DNA of 61,516 nt from Phycisphaerae bacterium (lineage in GTDB: Bacteria; Planctomycetota; Phycisphaerae; UBA1845; PWPN01): contig JAAYDF010000022.1 of NCBI GenBank assembly GCA_012729395.1, positions 1 to 61,516 on the forward strand. Direction: 5' to 3'. Under the pieces are notes generated by a model that saw only the letters and a program-made list of their open reading frames with translations, was not told the origin of the DNA and ran no database searches. Of the stretch, positions 26,398-35,753 are shown piece by piece (the stretch's first letter is position 1; each line of letters begins with the position of its first letter). Made by a program: the position numbers and the translations under genes.

Positions 26398-27462
26398 ATG
26401 AATGAGCATTTGATCGCCGTTCTGAAGAGCGTCGGCAAGCCGACGGAGTCGTACACCTGTCCCGATGGCAGCACCGTGCTCCTGTTACCGCACGGCGGTC
26501 GCGTCCTCGGACTGTTCTCGCCCGGCAGCGAAGAAAACTTCTACTGGACACATCCAGCCCTCGGCAGCGTCGCATCGGCCCGTACGTTCTACGCCGGCGA
26601 CGAGTGGCAGAACTCCGGCGGCGATCGAACCTGGCTGGCTCCCGAGGTGGACGTCTTCTTCCCGAACTACCCCAGTCTGGACAAGTACTGGCAGCCGCGC
26701 GAGCTCGATCCCGGTCGCTACGAAATCGTCCGGGACGGCGATCGCATGCGTCTCGTGAACCGGCTGTCTTGCCCGTTGTCGCGGCTGAAGCGGTCCGTCG
26801 AGCTGGAGATTGCCAAGTCGATCTCGCCGGCCCCGAATCCGCTGCGGTATGAGCGGACGGCAGAGGACTTGTGCCGACTCGAGTATGCGGGATACACGCA
26901 GTACACCTCGCTGACCATGCTGGCAGACAATCCAAGCTTGCCGGCCCAGGTGGGGCTCTGGAATCTTGTGCAGATGCCACACGGCGGCGACTTGCTGGTT
27001 CCGACCTACGGGAAATCGCAACCCGCCATCTGCTTCGGCTCCATCGCGACGGAGGATCTGATCGTCGGCGATCATCTGATCCGCTACCGAATGCGAGCGG
27101 AGGGTGAACACAAGATCGCGATCCGGGCCGTGGCCACCACCGGCCGCGTGGGTTACCTCTACCGACATGGCTCGCAATGGGTGCTTATCATTCGCAACTT
27201 CTTCGTCAACCCGTCCGGGGAATATGTCGACGTTCCGTGGAAAGACCCAAGCGATCTGGGCTACTCGACGCAGGCATGCAACGTGAACAGCCACTTGGGC
27301 AGCTTCAGCGAACTGGAGTATCACATCCCGGCCATTGGGGCCGGCACCGGCCTCACCCGATGCGACGACTGGGCACAAGTATGGGCGTTCCGCGGCTCGC
27401 AGGAACTGATCTGCGCGGCTGGGCGGCTTCTTCTATCTCCGGATATGCAGGTGAATCAATGA
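26398..27462 (+). CDS. DUF6786-like (aldose-epimerase-like) protein
   Basis: A 354-residue cytosolic protein without a signal peptide. It begins like galactose-mutarotase-fold proteins of planctomycete sugar operons (STVLLLPHGGRVLGLFSPGSEENFYWT) and continues with WLAPEVDVFFP and YTSLTMLADNP. I think it belongs to the DUF6786 family, recalled from memory. No catalytic assignment can be made; a sugar-binding or mutarotase role would fit the operon. GGGAG lies 10 nt before the ATG. Its stop overlaps the next SDR start (ATGA). Confidence 0.75.
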   Translation: MNEHLIAVLKSVGKPTESYTCPDGSTVLLLPHGGRVLGLFSPGSEENFYWTHPALGSVASARTFYAGDEWQNSGGDRTWLAPEVDVFFPNYPSLDKYWQPRELDPGRYEIVRDGDRMRLVNRLSCPLSRLKRSVELEIAKSISPAPNPLRYERTAEDLCRLEYAGYTQYTSLTMLADNPSLPAQVGLWNLVQMPHGGDLLVPTYGKSQPAICFGSIATEDLIVGDHLIRYRMRAEGEHKIAIRAVATTGRVGYLYRHGSQWVLIIRNFFVNPSGEYVDVPWKDPSDLGYSTQACNVNSHLGSFSELEYHIPAIGAGTGLTRCDDWAQVWAFRGSQELICAAGRLLLSPDMQVNQ

Positions 27463-28244
27463 AAGTGGATTTGTCAGGCAAGGTGGCAATGGTGACAGGC
27501 GCGGCTCGGGGGATCGGCAAGGCGATCGCCGATGTGCTGGCGGAGAACGGCGCCCGGGTCATCTACACGGACATCGAGACGGCCGCCGCCCGCGAAGCCG
27601 CCGCCAAGTATCCGCTCTGCAAGGCGGTGGAGATGAACGTCGCCGACAAGAAGCAGGTGGACGCGGTCGTACAAGCGTTGGTAAGCGAGTTCGGCCACCT
27701 GGACATTGTCGTCAACAACGCCGGCGTCAACACCATCAAGCATCGGGTCACGACCGAGCAGTTTCCCAGCGAGGAGTGGAACCGCATCATCGATGTCGAC
27801 CTGACGGGCGTGTACATCGTCAGCCACGCCGTCGCTCGCGTGATGGTCGCTCAGCAATCCGGGCGCATCATCAACATCTCGTCGATCGCCGGCCAAGTCG
27901 CGTTGCGATTGCAGAGTCCCTACGTCGCGGCCAAACACGGCGTCATCGGATTGACCCGGGCCATGGCGATCGAGCTCGGACCGCAGGGCGTCCTGGTCAA
28001 CGCGATCGCGCCGGGCTCGACACTGACCGAAGGCACCAAGCAACTGTTCTACGGGGAAGACGGCAAGTTCCGGGATGCCGTGCAGCGATTGCTCGACCAT
28101 ATTCCTCTCGGCCGGCCCGGCGAGGCGGAGGAGATCGCCCACGCGGCACTGTTCCTGGCCGCTCCCGAGAGCAGCTACATCACCGGCACCGTATTGACGG
28201 TGGACGGCGGTTGGACCGCCGGCGGTTTCGCACGAGACTTCTGA
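27459..28244 (+). CDS. Short-chain dehydrogenase/reductase (operon copy 2)
   Basis: A 261-residue classical SDR: TGAARGIGKAIA, VNNAGVN, Ser in ISSIAG, YVAAK with catalytic Tyr and Lys, VNAIAPGS, and the C-terminal SYITGTVLTVDGGWTAGG. NAD(P)-dependent oxidation or reduction of a sugar is likely. The ATG at 27459 overlaps the upstream stop, so the start is fixed by coupling; longer in-frame openings run into the upstream gene. It is similar to, but not a recent duplicate of, the SDR at 24146. Confidence 0.9.
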   Translation: MKVDLSGKVAMVTGAARGIGKAIADVLAENGARVIYTDIETAAAREAAAKYPLCKAVEMNVADKKQVDAVVQALVSEFGHLDIVVNNAGVNTIKHRVTTEQFPSEEWNRIIDVDLTGVYIVSHAVARVMVAQQSGRIINISSIAGQVALRLQSPYVAAKHGVIGLTRAMAIELGPQGVLVNAIAPGSTLTEGTKQLFYGEDGKFRDAVQRLLDHIPLGRPGEAEEIAHAALFLAAPESSYITGTVLTVDGGWTAGGFARDF

Positions 28245-28284
28245 CCCAGTATACGAATCAGCACAAGAAAGGAATGGCATTGGC

Positions 28285-28707
28285 ATGGCCGAGTTCAAGG
28301 TCCACAAAGGATACAAAGACGATCGTCCGCCCGTCATCCCCAAACCCGACAAGCCGGTCGATCCCATGATTGTCACGGTGCAGGAAGGGGTGCCGATTGT
28401 GTACCCCGGCTGTTACGGCGCGGCCGTGCGGGTCGTACATCCGGTCAACCCAAACGCGCCGGCCAAAAGCCTGGGGCTGGTGATGTTCTACCTCCCGCCC
28501 CACGCAATCCTGCAGCCCGGTTCGCACGAAACAGAGGAAACGTACATCATCCTCGAAGGCAAGGGCACGATGACGTTCGCCAACTACAAACGCGACGTCA
28601 AGAAGGGCGATTTTGTCTACCTGCCCCCCTGGTGCCTGCACGGGATTGAGAATACGGGGACGGAGACCCTGGTCGTGTTGATCGCGACCTCTCCGCCCAA
28701 TCCGTGA
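28285..28707 (+). CDS. Cupin-domain protein
   Basis: A 140-residue single-cupin protein. Cupin motif 1 is represented by PGSHETEETYIILEGKGTM (His, Glu and Glu metal ligands) and motif 2 by GDFVYLPPWCLHGIEN (final His). It would bind a metal and act as a sugar isomerase/epimerase or as a sensor. AAAGGAATGG precedes the ATG. It lies 40 bp after the SDR and 91 bp before the second GH36 gene, in the sugar operon. Confidence 0.87.
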   Translation: MAEFKVHKGYKDDRPPVIPKPDKPVDPMIVTVQEGVPIVYPGCYGAAVRVVHPVNPNAPAKSLGLVMFYLPPHAILQPGSHETEETYIILEGKGTMTFANYKRDVKKGDFVYLPPWCLHGIENTGTETLVVLIATSPPNP

Positions 28708-28798
28708 ATGGACGATCCCGACACGCGGTCCGACACAACCGCCAATTATCGCCTCGACAGATGATCTGACCATCGGCAGCGTTCATGAGGAGACTCAC

Positions 28799-31279
28799 AT
28801 GTTCCAATCGCTCAGACTCGTATCGATCTTGGTTTTTGCCGGCATGGTACCGGCTGCGATCGCGGCACCCCCGACGCCGGAGGAATTCCGCCTCCGCCAA
28901 AGCTGGTTGAACCGTGTCTTCTCGGCCGGCGAGAGCTCGGCCCCCGCCTTCATCGAAGTCGTCTACGAAGACACACCGGAAACGATCGCGCGAACGCGCT
29001 CGTGGCGCGGCACGCCATTCCAACTCGGCGAGAAAACCTATGCCAATGGCTTGGCCTTCAACTCCACCAAGCATATCGTCGTGCATCTCGGCAAGCCCGC
29101 GCGGCGCTTCACCGCGGAAATCGGGATCGAGAACAACGACAACACCCGACAAGGCGAAGCCCAGGGGCAGGGCTCAGCCACCTTCCATGTGCTGGCCAAG
29201 GGGAAAGAGGTCTTCACCTCGCCGGTGTTGCGACGCAAAGACGGCCCATCTCCCGTGGACGTGTCCCTCGATGGAGCCAATGAGTTCGAGATCCGGATCA
29301 AGGACGGCGGCGACGGACGCGGCTGGGACCAGGGGCTCTGGGCCGAGGCGAAGGTACTGACGGAGGACGGCACGGTCATCTCGCTTCATGAGCTGCCGAT
29401 GCAGGGTAATCCATTCGGGATCTCGTTCCGTTACGGCTCACAAGGCAGCGAAGACCAGCTCGGCCGATGGACCCGGACGACGCAAGAGCAGGCCTTGAGT
29501 CCCAACGTCTCTCGCCGTGAAGTGACCTACGCGGACCCGGCCACCGGCCTCGAGATCCGGGTGCGGGCCGACCAGTTCAAGGACTACCCCGCTGTGGAGT
29601 GGGTGGCGTACCTGACCAACCACGGGAACGCCAAAACACCCATCATCGAGAACATCCTGCCGATGGACGGCATCCTGCCCGTCTCAACCTCCGGCTCAGC
29701 CACATTGCACTGGGCCAAGGGCGGCGTGTCGACATTCGACGATTTCATGCCGCAAACGACCACCCTGAAGCCGGGCGAGAAGACCCGCCTGCAACCGGGC
29801 GGTGGACGCTCGTCAAACTCGGTGCTGCCCTTCTTCAACATCGAGGGAATCGATGGTGGAGTGGTGGCGGCGATCGGGTGGACCGGCGAATGGGCTGCCG
29901 AGTTCGGCTGCGACGCGTTCGGACAGGTCAGCCTGAAGGCGGGGATGGATCGCACACATCTGTCTCTGCTGCCCGGCGAGACTATCCGCACGCCCAAAAT
30001 CATGCTGCTCTTCTATCAGGGTGATCGCTGGCAGGGGCAGAATCTCCTGCGTCAGTTTGTCCTGACCCATCATCGTCCGAAGCGGGACGGTGAACCTCTT
30101 GTTGCCCCCATCACCTGCGGCAACTGGGGCGGCACTCGCGCTGAAGTGCACATGGACAACATCCAGAAGTTCATCAAGCACGACCTGCCCATCGAGTACT
30201 ACTGGATCGACGCCGAGTGGTATGGCCAGGGCAGTTGGGCGTCCAACGTGGGGAACTGGCAGGTCAATAAGAGCCTGTATCCCCATGGGTTCAAGCCCCT
30301 CAGCGATACCCTGAAGGCCACCGGCCGCAAGCTGATGGTCTGGTTCGAGCCGGAACGCGTCATGAAGGGAACGCCATGGGCCAAGGAGCATCCGGATTGG
30401 ATGTTCGATGTGGGAAGCGATACGCTTCTTTTGAATCTGGGCAATCCCGAAGCACGACAGTTCGTCACCGATTTCATATCCGAGAAGATCGATGAGTTCG
30501 GTCTGGGCTGTTATCGGCAGGATTTCAACATGGAGCCCCTTGGCTTCTGGCGCGCCGCTGATGCCCCCGATCGCCAGGGAATATCGGAAATCAGGCACAT
30601 CGAAGGGCTCTATGCGTTCTGGGACAGCCTTCTTGAGCGGCATCCGCACCTGCTGATCGACAACTGCGCCTCGGGTGGTCGCCGGATCGATTTGGAAACG
30701 ACGGGTCGTTCGACCCCGTTCTGGCGAACCGACGGCCCACGCGACGCCATCGCTCATCAATGCCACAGTTACGGCTTGATGGCTTGGGTTCCCCTCAGCG
30801 CCATCAGCCAGGACCGCGAGGGTGACACCTACGAGTTCCGCAGCAGCATGTGCAGTGCCTTGTGCATCAACTGGGATCACTCCGGCGACGGTCCCCGCGA
30901 ACGGCATCCGGACGATTTCCCCTTCGCCTGGGCCAAGGCGGTTCTGGATCAGTACCTCGAGATTCGCGATTACTACTACGGAGACTACTACCCGCTCACG
31001 AGCTACTCACAGAACGCGGACGTCTGGATGGCTTATCAACTCGATCGGCCGGATGCCGGTACGGGCCTGGTGGTCGCCCTCCGTCGGCCGGAGAGCCCCT
31101 ACAAGGCCGCTCGATTACGACTCCACGCCCTGGACCCCAAAGCCTCCTACCGCGTCACCGATCTCGATACCGACGAACAGGTGACGAGCACGGGCGACGA
31201 GTTGACGCGGCAAGGTCTCGATGTCGTGCTCCAGGAAAGGTCGGGTTCCGCCCTGCTGGTCTATCAACGTCAGCCATAA
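28799..31279 (+). CDS. Exported NPCBM-GH36 alpha-galactosidase
   Basis: An 826-residue protein. Signal peptide (LVSILVFAGMVPAAIAAP), then an NPCBM carbohydrate-binding domain at about 45-200 (GLAFNSTKHIVVHLG, GIENNDNTRQG, GNEFEIR-like DGANEFEIRIKDGGDG). A GH36 module follows with YWIDAEWYG, VWFEPERV, nucleophile Asp in CYRQDFNMEP, IDNCASGGRRID and acid/base candidate Asp in FWRTDGP. It is paralogous to the GH36 protein at 21036 but has the extra NPCBM. GAGGAG lies 7 nt before the ATG. Two alpha-galactosidases in one cluster suggest a galactoside-rich glycan substrate. Confidence 0.92.
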   Translation: MFQSLRLVSILVFAGMVPAAIAAPPTPEEFRLRQSWLNRVFSAGESSAPAFIEVVYEDTPETIARTRSWRGTPFQLGEKTYANGLAFNSTKHIVVHLGKPARRFTAEIGIENNDNTRQGEAQGQGSATFHVLAKGKEVFTSPVLRRKDGPSPVDVSLDGANEFEIRIKDGGDGRGWDQGLWAEAKVLTEDGTVISLHELPMQGNPFGISFRYGSQGSEDQLGRWTRTTQEQALSPNVSRREVTYADPATGLEIRVRADQFKDYPAVEWVAYLTNHGNAKTPIIENILPMDGILPVSTSGSATLHWAKGGVSTFDDFMPQTTTLKPGEKTRLQPGGGRSSNSVLPFFNIEGIDGGVVAAIGWTGEWAAEFGCDAFGQVSLKAGMDRTHLSLLPGETIRTPKIMLLFYQGDRWQGQNLLRQFVLTHHRPKRDGEPLVAPITCGNWGGTRAEVHMDNIQKFIKHDLPIEYYWIDAEWYGQGSWASNVGNWQVNKSLYPHGFKPLSDTLKATGRKLMVWFEPERVMKGTPWAKEHPDWMFDVGSDTLLLNLGNPEARQFVTDFISEKIDEFGLGCYRQDFNMEPLGFWRAADAPDRQGISEIRHIEGLYAFWDSLLERHPHLLIDNCASGGRRIDLETTGRSTPFWRTDGPRDAIAHQCHSYGLMAWVPLSAISQDREGDTYEFRSSMCSALCINWDHSGDGPRERHPDDFPFAWAKAVLDQYLEIRDYYYGDYYPLTSYSQNADVWMAYQLDRPDAGTGLVVALRRPESPYKAARLRLHALDPKASYRVTDLDTDEQVTSTGDELTRQGLDVVLQERSGSALLVYQRQP

Positions 31280-31290
31280 CCCGGCTGCCA

Positions 31291-31362
31291 GGACCGAGTC
31301 AACTTGTTGACGACACATCCCACATACCCCCCGGGGCGTCCGTCAACAAGTTGACTCGGTCC
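31291..31362. repeat. Palindromic repeat family, locus 2 (perfect hairpin)
   Basis: Two 22-bp arms, 31291-31312 (GGACCGAGTCAACTTGTTG...) and 31341-31362 (...CAACAAGTTGACTCGGTCC), are perfect reverse complements with a 28-bp loop. Each arm is itself built on the palindrome GTCAAC-N2-GTTGAC. It starts 12 bp after the GH36 stop and could act as a transcript end or stabilising hairpin. Confidence 0.85.
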
Positions 31363-31499
31363 ACATCCGTCCCGTCCGCCTCTGTCCCTTCTGCCTTTGC
31401 CCCTTCCGCCTCTGTCCCTCTCTGCGCTCGGTTCTTGGACGCTCGGCGCCCCGCAAGTTCTGCGACGGCTCTACACATCACGGCAAGCTACCGGCAAGC

Positions 31500-31528
31500 T
31501 TGCCACCCCGAGATGGGGACTGTATCCT
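31500..31528 (+). promoter_or_regulatory. Sigma70-type promoter before the LamG protein gene
   Basis: TTGCCA (31500-31505), a 17-bp spacer and TATCCT (31523-31528). It matches consensus at 5/6 and 4/6. Transcription would start about 70 nt before the ATG at 31604. Confidence 0.45.
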
Positions 31529-31603
31529 GTCAACACAATCGGCGTCACCCTGTGGACCAAACAAGGGCTATCAGTGAGCAAGTGCCCGCGGGAGAAAACG
31601 ATC

Positions 31604-33805
31604 ATGTCTCGAACCACATGTATGGCGGTATGGCTGTTGTTGGCGGTCTTGTCATCAAGTGCGGCCCGCCAAGCGAGTGCAGAGCCGGCCAAGTCGGCGG
31701 AGCAGATGACCGGTGCGTGGCAACTGTTCATCGACGACTACCTGGTAAGTTCCAAGCGGAACGTCGTGCGCCGGTATCATCCATTCACCAAGCACCCCGA
31801 CAACCCGCTTATTGTCGTGGATAAGCCGTGGGAAGACCACGTCGTGGCGGCCTGTACCGTCGTGCCGGACGAGCAGGGCCAGGGCTTCCGCATGTACTAC
31901 TACTGCTGGACCGAGTTCAAGGGCGAGAAGAAGGGACGCGGGTCGTACATGTGCTACGCCGTCAGCAAAGACGGTCTGAAATGGGAGAAGCCCAACCTCG
32001 GCCTGCACGCATGGGAAGGCGACGGCACCACGGACAACAACATTCTCCCGGACGCCCCCGCCCATGTGATGTTCACTCCCTGGGAGGAGGACCCCGAGAA
32101 GCGCTACCAGGGCGCCGGGGGTGGGTACTACGCCTACTCGTCGCCGGACGGCCTTCACTGGAAGAAGCAATCGCCGGAGAAGATCGTCGCCGGCGGCGAC
32201 ACCAGCCACTTCTACTGGGATCCACACACGAAGCTGTTTCGGTGCACCGTCAAGGGATGCAGCGGCAGAGTCAGCGGAGACATCAGCGGATTGCGCCGCC
32301 GGGTCGTCGGGTTCAGCGAGACAGCGGACATCACCAAGTTTCCTCGCCTTCGCATGGTCATGGCCCCGGACGACATCGACGACCTGTGGTGCAAGCCCGA
32401 CACCGTGCAGCGCACGCACTTCTACGCCTGCCCGGTCCTGCCTTACGAGAGCATGTACGTCGGCTTTCTCCAGATCTACCGGGCCGCGGAGCCGGAGGGC
32501 TACTTCCATGGCCCGCTGTGGCTTGAACTGGTCAGCAGCCGCGACGGCATGCACTGGAATCGCGTGGAGCCGGACACGACCATTCGCCAGATCTACTCTC
32601 TACAGGACACAAGCCGCCCGCCGTTGCTCAACGTCGGCAAGTGCCGCGAGTTCGACTACGGCATGGTGATCGCTCCGACGCCGGTGCTGGTCGGCGACGA
32701 GTTGTGGCTGTACTACACCGGCTACGACGAGCTTCACGACTGGTTGCCCTACAAGTCCGCGATCGGGCTGGCCAAACTCCGCAAAGATGGCTTCGTCTCG
32801 CTGGATGCCGACGAAGTGCCCGGCGAGATCGTGACTACGCGTTTCGAGGGCGTGGGCGGTATCCTGCAAGTCAACTACGTCGCGCGCCGCGGGGCCATCC
32901 GCGTCGAGGTCCTTGACGCTGACGGCCAGGTCATTCCCGGATACGGCAGCACCGACTGTGAACCGCTCACCGAAGACTCGGTGCGCGGCGTCGTGAGCTG
33001 GAAGACGAAGAAAGAGCTACCGACCGGCGTCCCCGTCCGCTTCCGATTCATTCTGGAACACGCGAGGCTCTACTCTTTCATGGCCGGCACGAACGCCAAG
33101 CCAATCGAGGATCCCCCGCCCACGCCGTTGCAGGCCCTGTATACTTTTGACGGCAACACCGAGGCGTGGTCCGACATGCTGGGCGATGACGACCTGCAGG
33201 AGATGCGCAACCTGGGCACATGCGTCCTTGATCACAGGGATCCCCAGCCGGCGTTCGGCCAGCGCTCGCTGGTGGTCGGCTCGGACTGGCGGCCATGGAA
33301 TCGCGTGGAGATCGTCGGGACAAGGGATCTCGGTCGACACTTCACGCTGGCGGCCATGGTCAAGAGCAAAGACGGCAAACGGGCCCGTCTCTTCAGCGCG
33401 TACAACGGCAACTTCCCGGTCAGCACCTCCGAGCTCATCTTCGAGTTCGACCCCAGCAGTCGCGTGCTGAACGGCCTGCGATTGGTGTGCAAGGGCATCG
33501 AGGCCGACTCCGAACCAGTCACCTTCAACGACAACAAGTATCACCACTTGGCCTTGGTCTATGACGACGGTTGCGTCACCTTCTACCTGGATGGCGCGTC
33601 CGTGGGCCAGGCATGGATTCCCGGCGGCGATCCCGTCAAGCTGGCCCGCAACCTGCTTGTCGGTGAGGACGCCACCCGCGGCAGCGACGAGCAACTGCGC
33701 GGGCAGGTGGATGATGTTCTGGTATACGGCAAGGCTCTGAGCGGCGAGGATATCGCCACCTTGGCCCAGAAGGGAGCGGCGGTGCTCTTCAGCCTCGCGG
33801 ACTGA
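31604..33805 (+). CDS. Exported five-bladed-propeller hydrolase-like protein with LamG domain
   Basis: A 733-residue exported protein. The ATG at 31604 follows GGGAGA and gives a clear signal peptide (MSRTTCMAVWLLLAVLSSSAARQASA). Residues about 30-480 show the repeating blades of GH32/GH43-like five-bladed propellers (SYMCYAVSKDGLKWEKP, YYAYSSPDGLHWKKQ, WLELVSSRDGMHWNRVEP, PTPVLVGDELWLYYTG). The C-terminal 210 residues form a LamG/concanavalin A-like domain (LGRHFTLAAMVKSK, HLALVYDDGCVTFYLDG, GQVDDVLVYGKALS). It may act on or bind a plant- or algal-type glycan. I could not identify the catalytic acidic residues. Confidence 0.8.
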   Translation: MSRTTCMAVWLLLAVLSSSAARQASAEPAKSAEQMTGAWQLFIDDYLVSSKRNVVRRYHPFTKHPDNPLIVVDKPWEDHVVAACTVVPDEQGQGFRMYYYCWTEFKGEKKGRGSYMCYAVSKDGLKWEKPNLGLHAWEGDGTTDNNILPDAPAHVMFTPWEEDPEKRYQGAGGGYYAYSSPDGLHWKKQSPEKIVAGGDTSHFYWDPHTKLFRCTVKGCSGRVSGDISGLRRRVVGFSETADITKFPRLRMVMAPDDIDDLWCKPDTVQRTHFYACPVLPYESMYVGFLQIYRAAEPEGYFHGPLWLELVSSRDGMHWNRVEPDTTIRQIYSLQDTSRPPLLNVGKCREFDYGMVIAPTPVLVGDELWLYYTGYDELHDWLPYKSAIGLAKLRKDGFVSLDADEVPGEIVTTRFEGVGGILQVNYVARRGAIRVEVLDADGQVIPGYGSTDCEPLTEDSVRGVVSWKTKKELPTGVPVRFRFILEHARLYSFMAGTNAKPIEDPPPTPLQALYTFDGNTEAWSDMLGDDDLQEMRNLGTCVLDHRDPQPAFGQRSLVVGSDWRPWNRVEIVGTRDLGRHFTLAAMVKSKDGKRARLFSAYNGNFPVSTSELIFEFDPSSRVLNGLRLVCKGIEADSEPVTFNDNKYHHLALVYDDGCVTFYLDGASVGQAWIPGGDPVKLARNLLVGEDATRGSDEQLRGQVDDVLVYGKALSGEDIATLAQKGAAVLFSLAD

Positions 33806-33876
33806 ATCCGCCGGGGTGGGCAATAACGTGTCGCCCGCGTGGGCGCCGAGGACACCGACCGGGAGGATACTCCGCC

Positions 33877-35562
33877 ATGTCCGTGACACGCACTATCCTG
33901 CAAGCCTTACCGGTCCTGCTGGCGGCCTCCGTCTCGGCCAGCCCGAGCGGGAACCTCGCCGCGGCATCCTTCACCCTGGTTGAAGACGGCCGGTCCGTCG
34001 CCGTCATCGTGACCGCCGACCGGCCGGCCGCCGTGGCCCGCGAGGCGGCCTCAGCCCTCCAGGCAGTCGTCCGTGAGATGAGCGGCACTGAGATCCCTAT
34101 CCGGAAGGAAGGCGAAATCTCACGGCAGGCACCGCTTATTCTGGTCGGCGACAGCGCCATGGCACGCAAGGCGGGCGTCGAGATCAGGCAGGACTTCGAG
34201 GAGGGCGACCACTACGTGGTGCAGGTTCGCGAGAAGATGATTCTGCTCGTCGGGAATGATTCCGGAAGCCTGCGCGGCAGCGCCTATGCCGTCTACGACC
34301 TGCTGCAACGCCTGGGATGCGGGTGGTTCGGCAGTGAGGCTATGTGGCAAGTCATTCCAGAGCGAACCACCCTCCGCATCGAGCCGATGCAGGCGGATGA
34401 GCGGCCGGCGTTTCTCGATCGCCAGATGTCGTCGCTGTGGGGTGTCGATCGCTCGCTCCTCGACGCGTGGAGGCTTGGCGGCTGGCACGTCACTCACTCA
34501 CATGCCCTGCATGGCCTGGTGCCCAGGGCCAAGTACGAGAAGGAGCACCCTGACTGGTTCGGCTCGAAGCAACCCTGCCTGACCCACCCGGAGGTCATCA
34601 ACCTTGTGGCCGCGGAATTCCGCAAGGAGCTGGACAGACGGACCGGGCGCGTGCCCTTCTCACTGAGCGCCGATGACGCCCTGGGCTTCTGCGATTGTGA
34701 ACGTTGCCGCGGCATCGGGAACGCCGGTGCGGTGAACCTCTGCTTCGCCAACGCCGTCGCCCGCGAGCTGGCCAAGACACACCCCAACCGCTACCTGCTG
34801 ACCTTCTACGCCTTTTGGGGCACCCACGACGCCCCCTTCCCGTCGCGTGAGGCGGAACCCGGCGTATGCGTGATGCAGGTCAATGAGGGCAATCACACCC
34901 AGCCATGGGACAAGCCCGAGCGACCGGACATCAGCCAGATCATCGACCGCAACAACACACGTGAGCTGATCGCCTTCGACGGTTGGAGCCGTACCGGGGC
35001 GATCATGGCGATCTACGAATGGTGGATCCCGAGCTGCAACCACGAGGTCTGGAAGGAAGTACCCTGGTACTCCGGCGCAACCGCGATGCGGAACCTCCGC
35101 TGGTGGAAAGGGGCCGGCGTGCGGTTCGTCACCTACCAGACGGGCGACACGGATTGGACCGGCCTGCCGCTGCACTGGCCTTTGTTTTACGTCGGCGCCC
35201 GCGGCATGTGGAATCCCGAGCTGACCGCGGAGCAGATCATGCGAGAGGCATGCACGAAGCTGTATGGCCCCGCCTCCGAGCCCATGCGCAAGTTCTACGA
35301 GACCATCGAGCGGGCCATGGCCGACTGCCAAATCCCCGTCAAATCGTGGCGACTGCCAAGCCCGGAGAAAGTCTACTTGCCCGAACACGAGGCTACGGCT
35401 GCTCGATTCCTTGAGCAAGCGGCCGGCATGAATGTCTCCCATGCGATCCGCGAGCGGATCAGCCACGAAACCCGCATGTGGGCTCGGGCCCGGGCAGTCA
35501 TCGGCGGCCTGAGATCCAACCCCCAAGAGGCCAAGCCGTCGGCACAGAACCCCGGGATGTGA
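33877..35562 (+). CDS. Exported DUF4838-type protein (GH67 N-terminal-like fold)
   Basis: A 561-residue protein with a signal peptide (ILQALPVLLAASVSASPSG). Residues about 30-165 match the alpha-glucuronidase N-terminal-like domain common in planctomycetes (AVVREMSGTEIPIRKEGE, LILVGDSAMARKAG, GSLRGSAYAVYDLLQRLGCGWF). The following part is DUF4838-like (HSHALHGLVP, HPDWFG, VPFSLSADDALGFCDCERC, LTFYAFWGTHDAP, VMQVNEGNHTQPW). It is probably a glycoside hydrolase-like protein; no activity is assigned. It begins 72 bp after the LamG gene in the same direction. Confidence 0.85.
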   Translation: MSVTRTILQALPVLLAASVSASPSGNLAAASFTLVEDGRSVAVIVTADRPAAVAREAASALQAVVREMSGTEIPIRKEGEISRQAPLILVGDSAMARKAGVEIRQDFEEGDHYVVQVREKMILLVGNDSGSLRGSAYAVYDLLQRLGCGWFGSEAMWQVIPERTTLRIEPMQADERPAFLDRQMSSLWGVDRSLLDAWRLGGWHVTHSHALHGLVPRAKYEKEHPDWFGSKQPCLTHPEVINLVAAEFRKELDRRTGRVPFSLSADDALGFCDCERCRGIGNAGAVNLCFANAVARELAKTHPNRYLLTFYAFWGTHDAPFPSREAEPGVCVMQVNEGNHTQPWDKPERPDISQIIDRNNTRELIAFDGWSRTGAIMAIYEWWIPSCNHEVWKEVPWYSGATAMRNLRWWKGAGVRFVTYQTGDTDWTGLPLHWPLFYVGARGMWNPELTAEQIMREACTKLYGPASEPMRKFYETIERAMADCQIPVKSWRLPSPEKVYLPEHEATAARFLEQAAGMNVSHAIRERISHETRMWARARAVIGGLRSNPQEAKPSAQNPGM

Positions 35563-35753
35563 GCCTGGAACAGACACCGCAACCAGGGATCAAGAACCGC
35601 GCCGCCGGCCGGGTTCTGCTTGGTACGAGAAAATACACTCTTTCCGCCCAACCGAGACAATGGCATCATCGGTACACAGACACGCATGCGGGTTAGTTTC
35701 ATGCCGTTCGTGCCTGTCCTCCGCCCTCAGTTACCCCCGTCCCCCCATTCGCC

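Larger units (their letters stand above)
31280..31603. other. Intergenic region with hairpin, pyrimidine-rich repeat and promoter
   Basis: Holds the palindromic repeat (31291-31362) and a pyrimidine-rich tract at about 31365-31430 with recurring CCGCCTCTGTCCCTT-like units. The promoter for the next gene lies at 31500-31528. Confidence 0.6.
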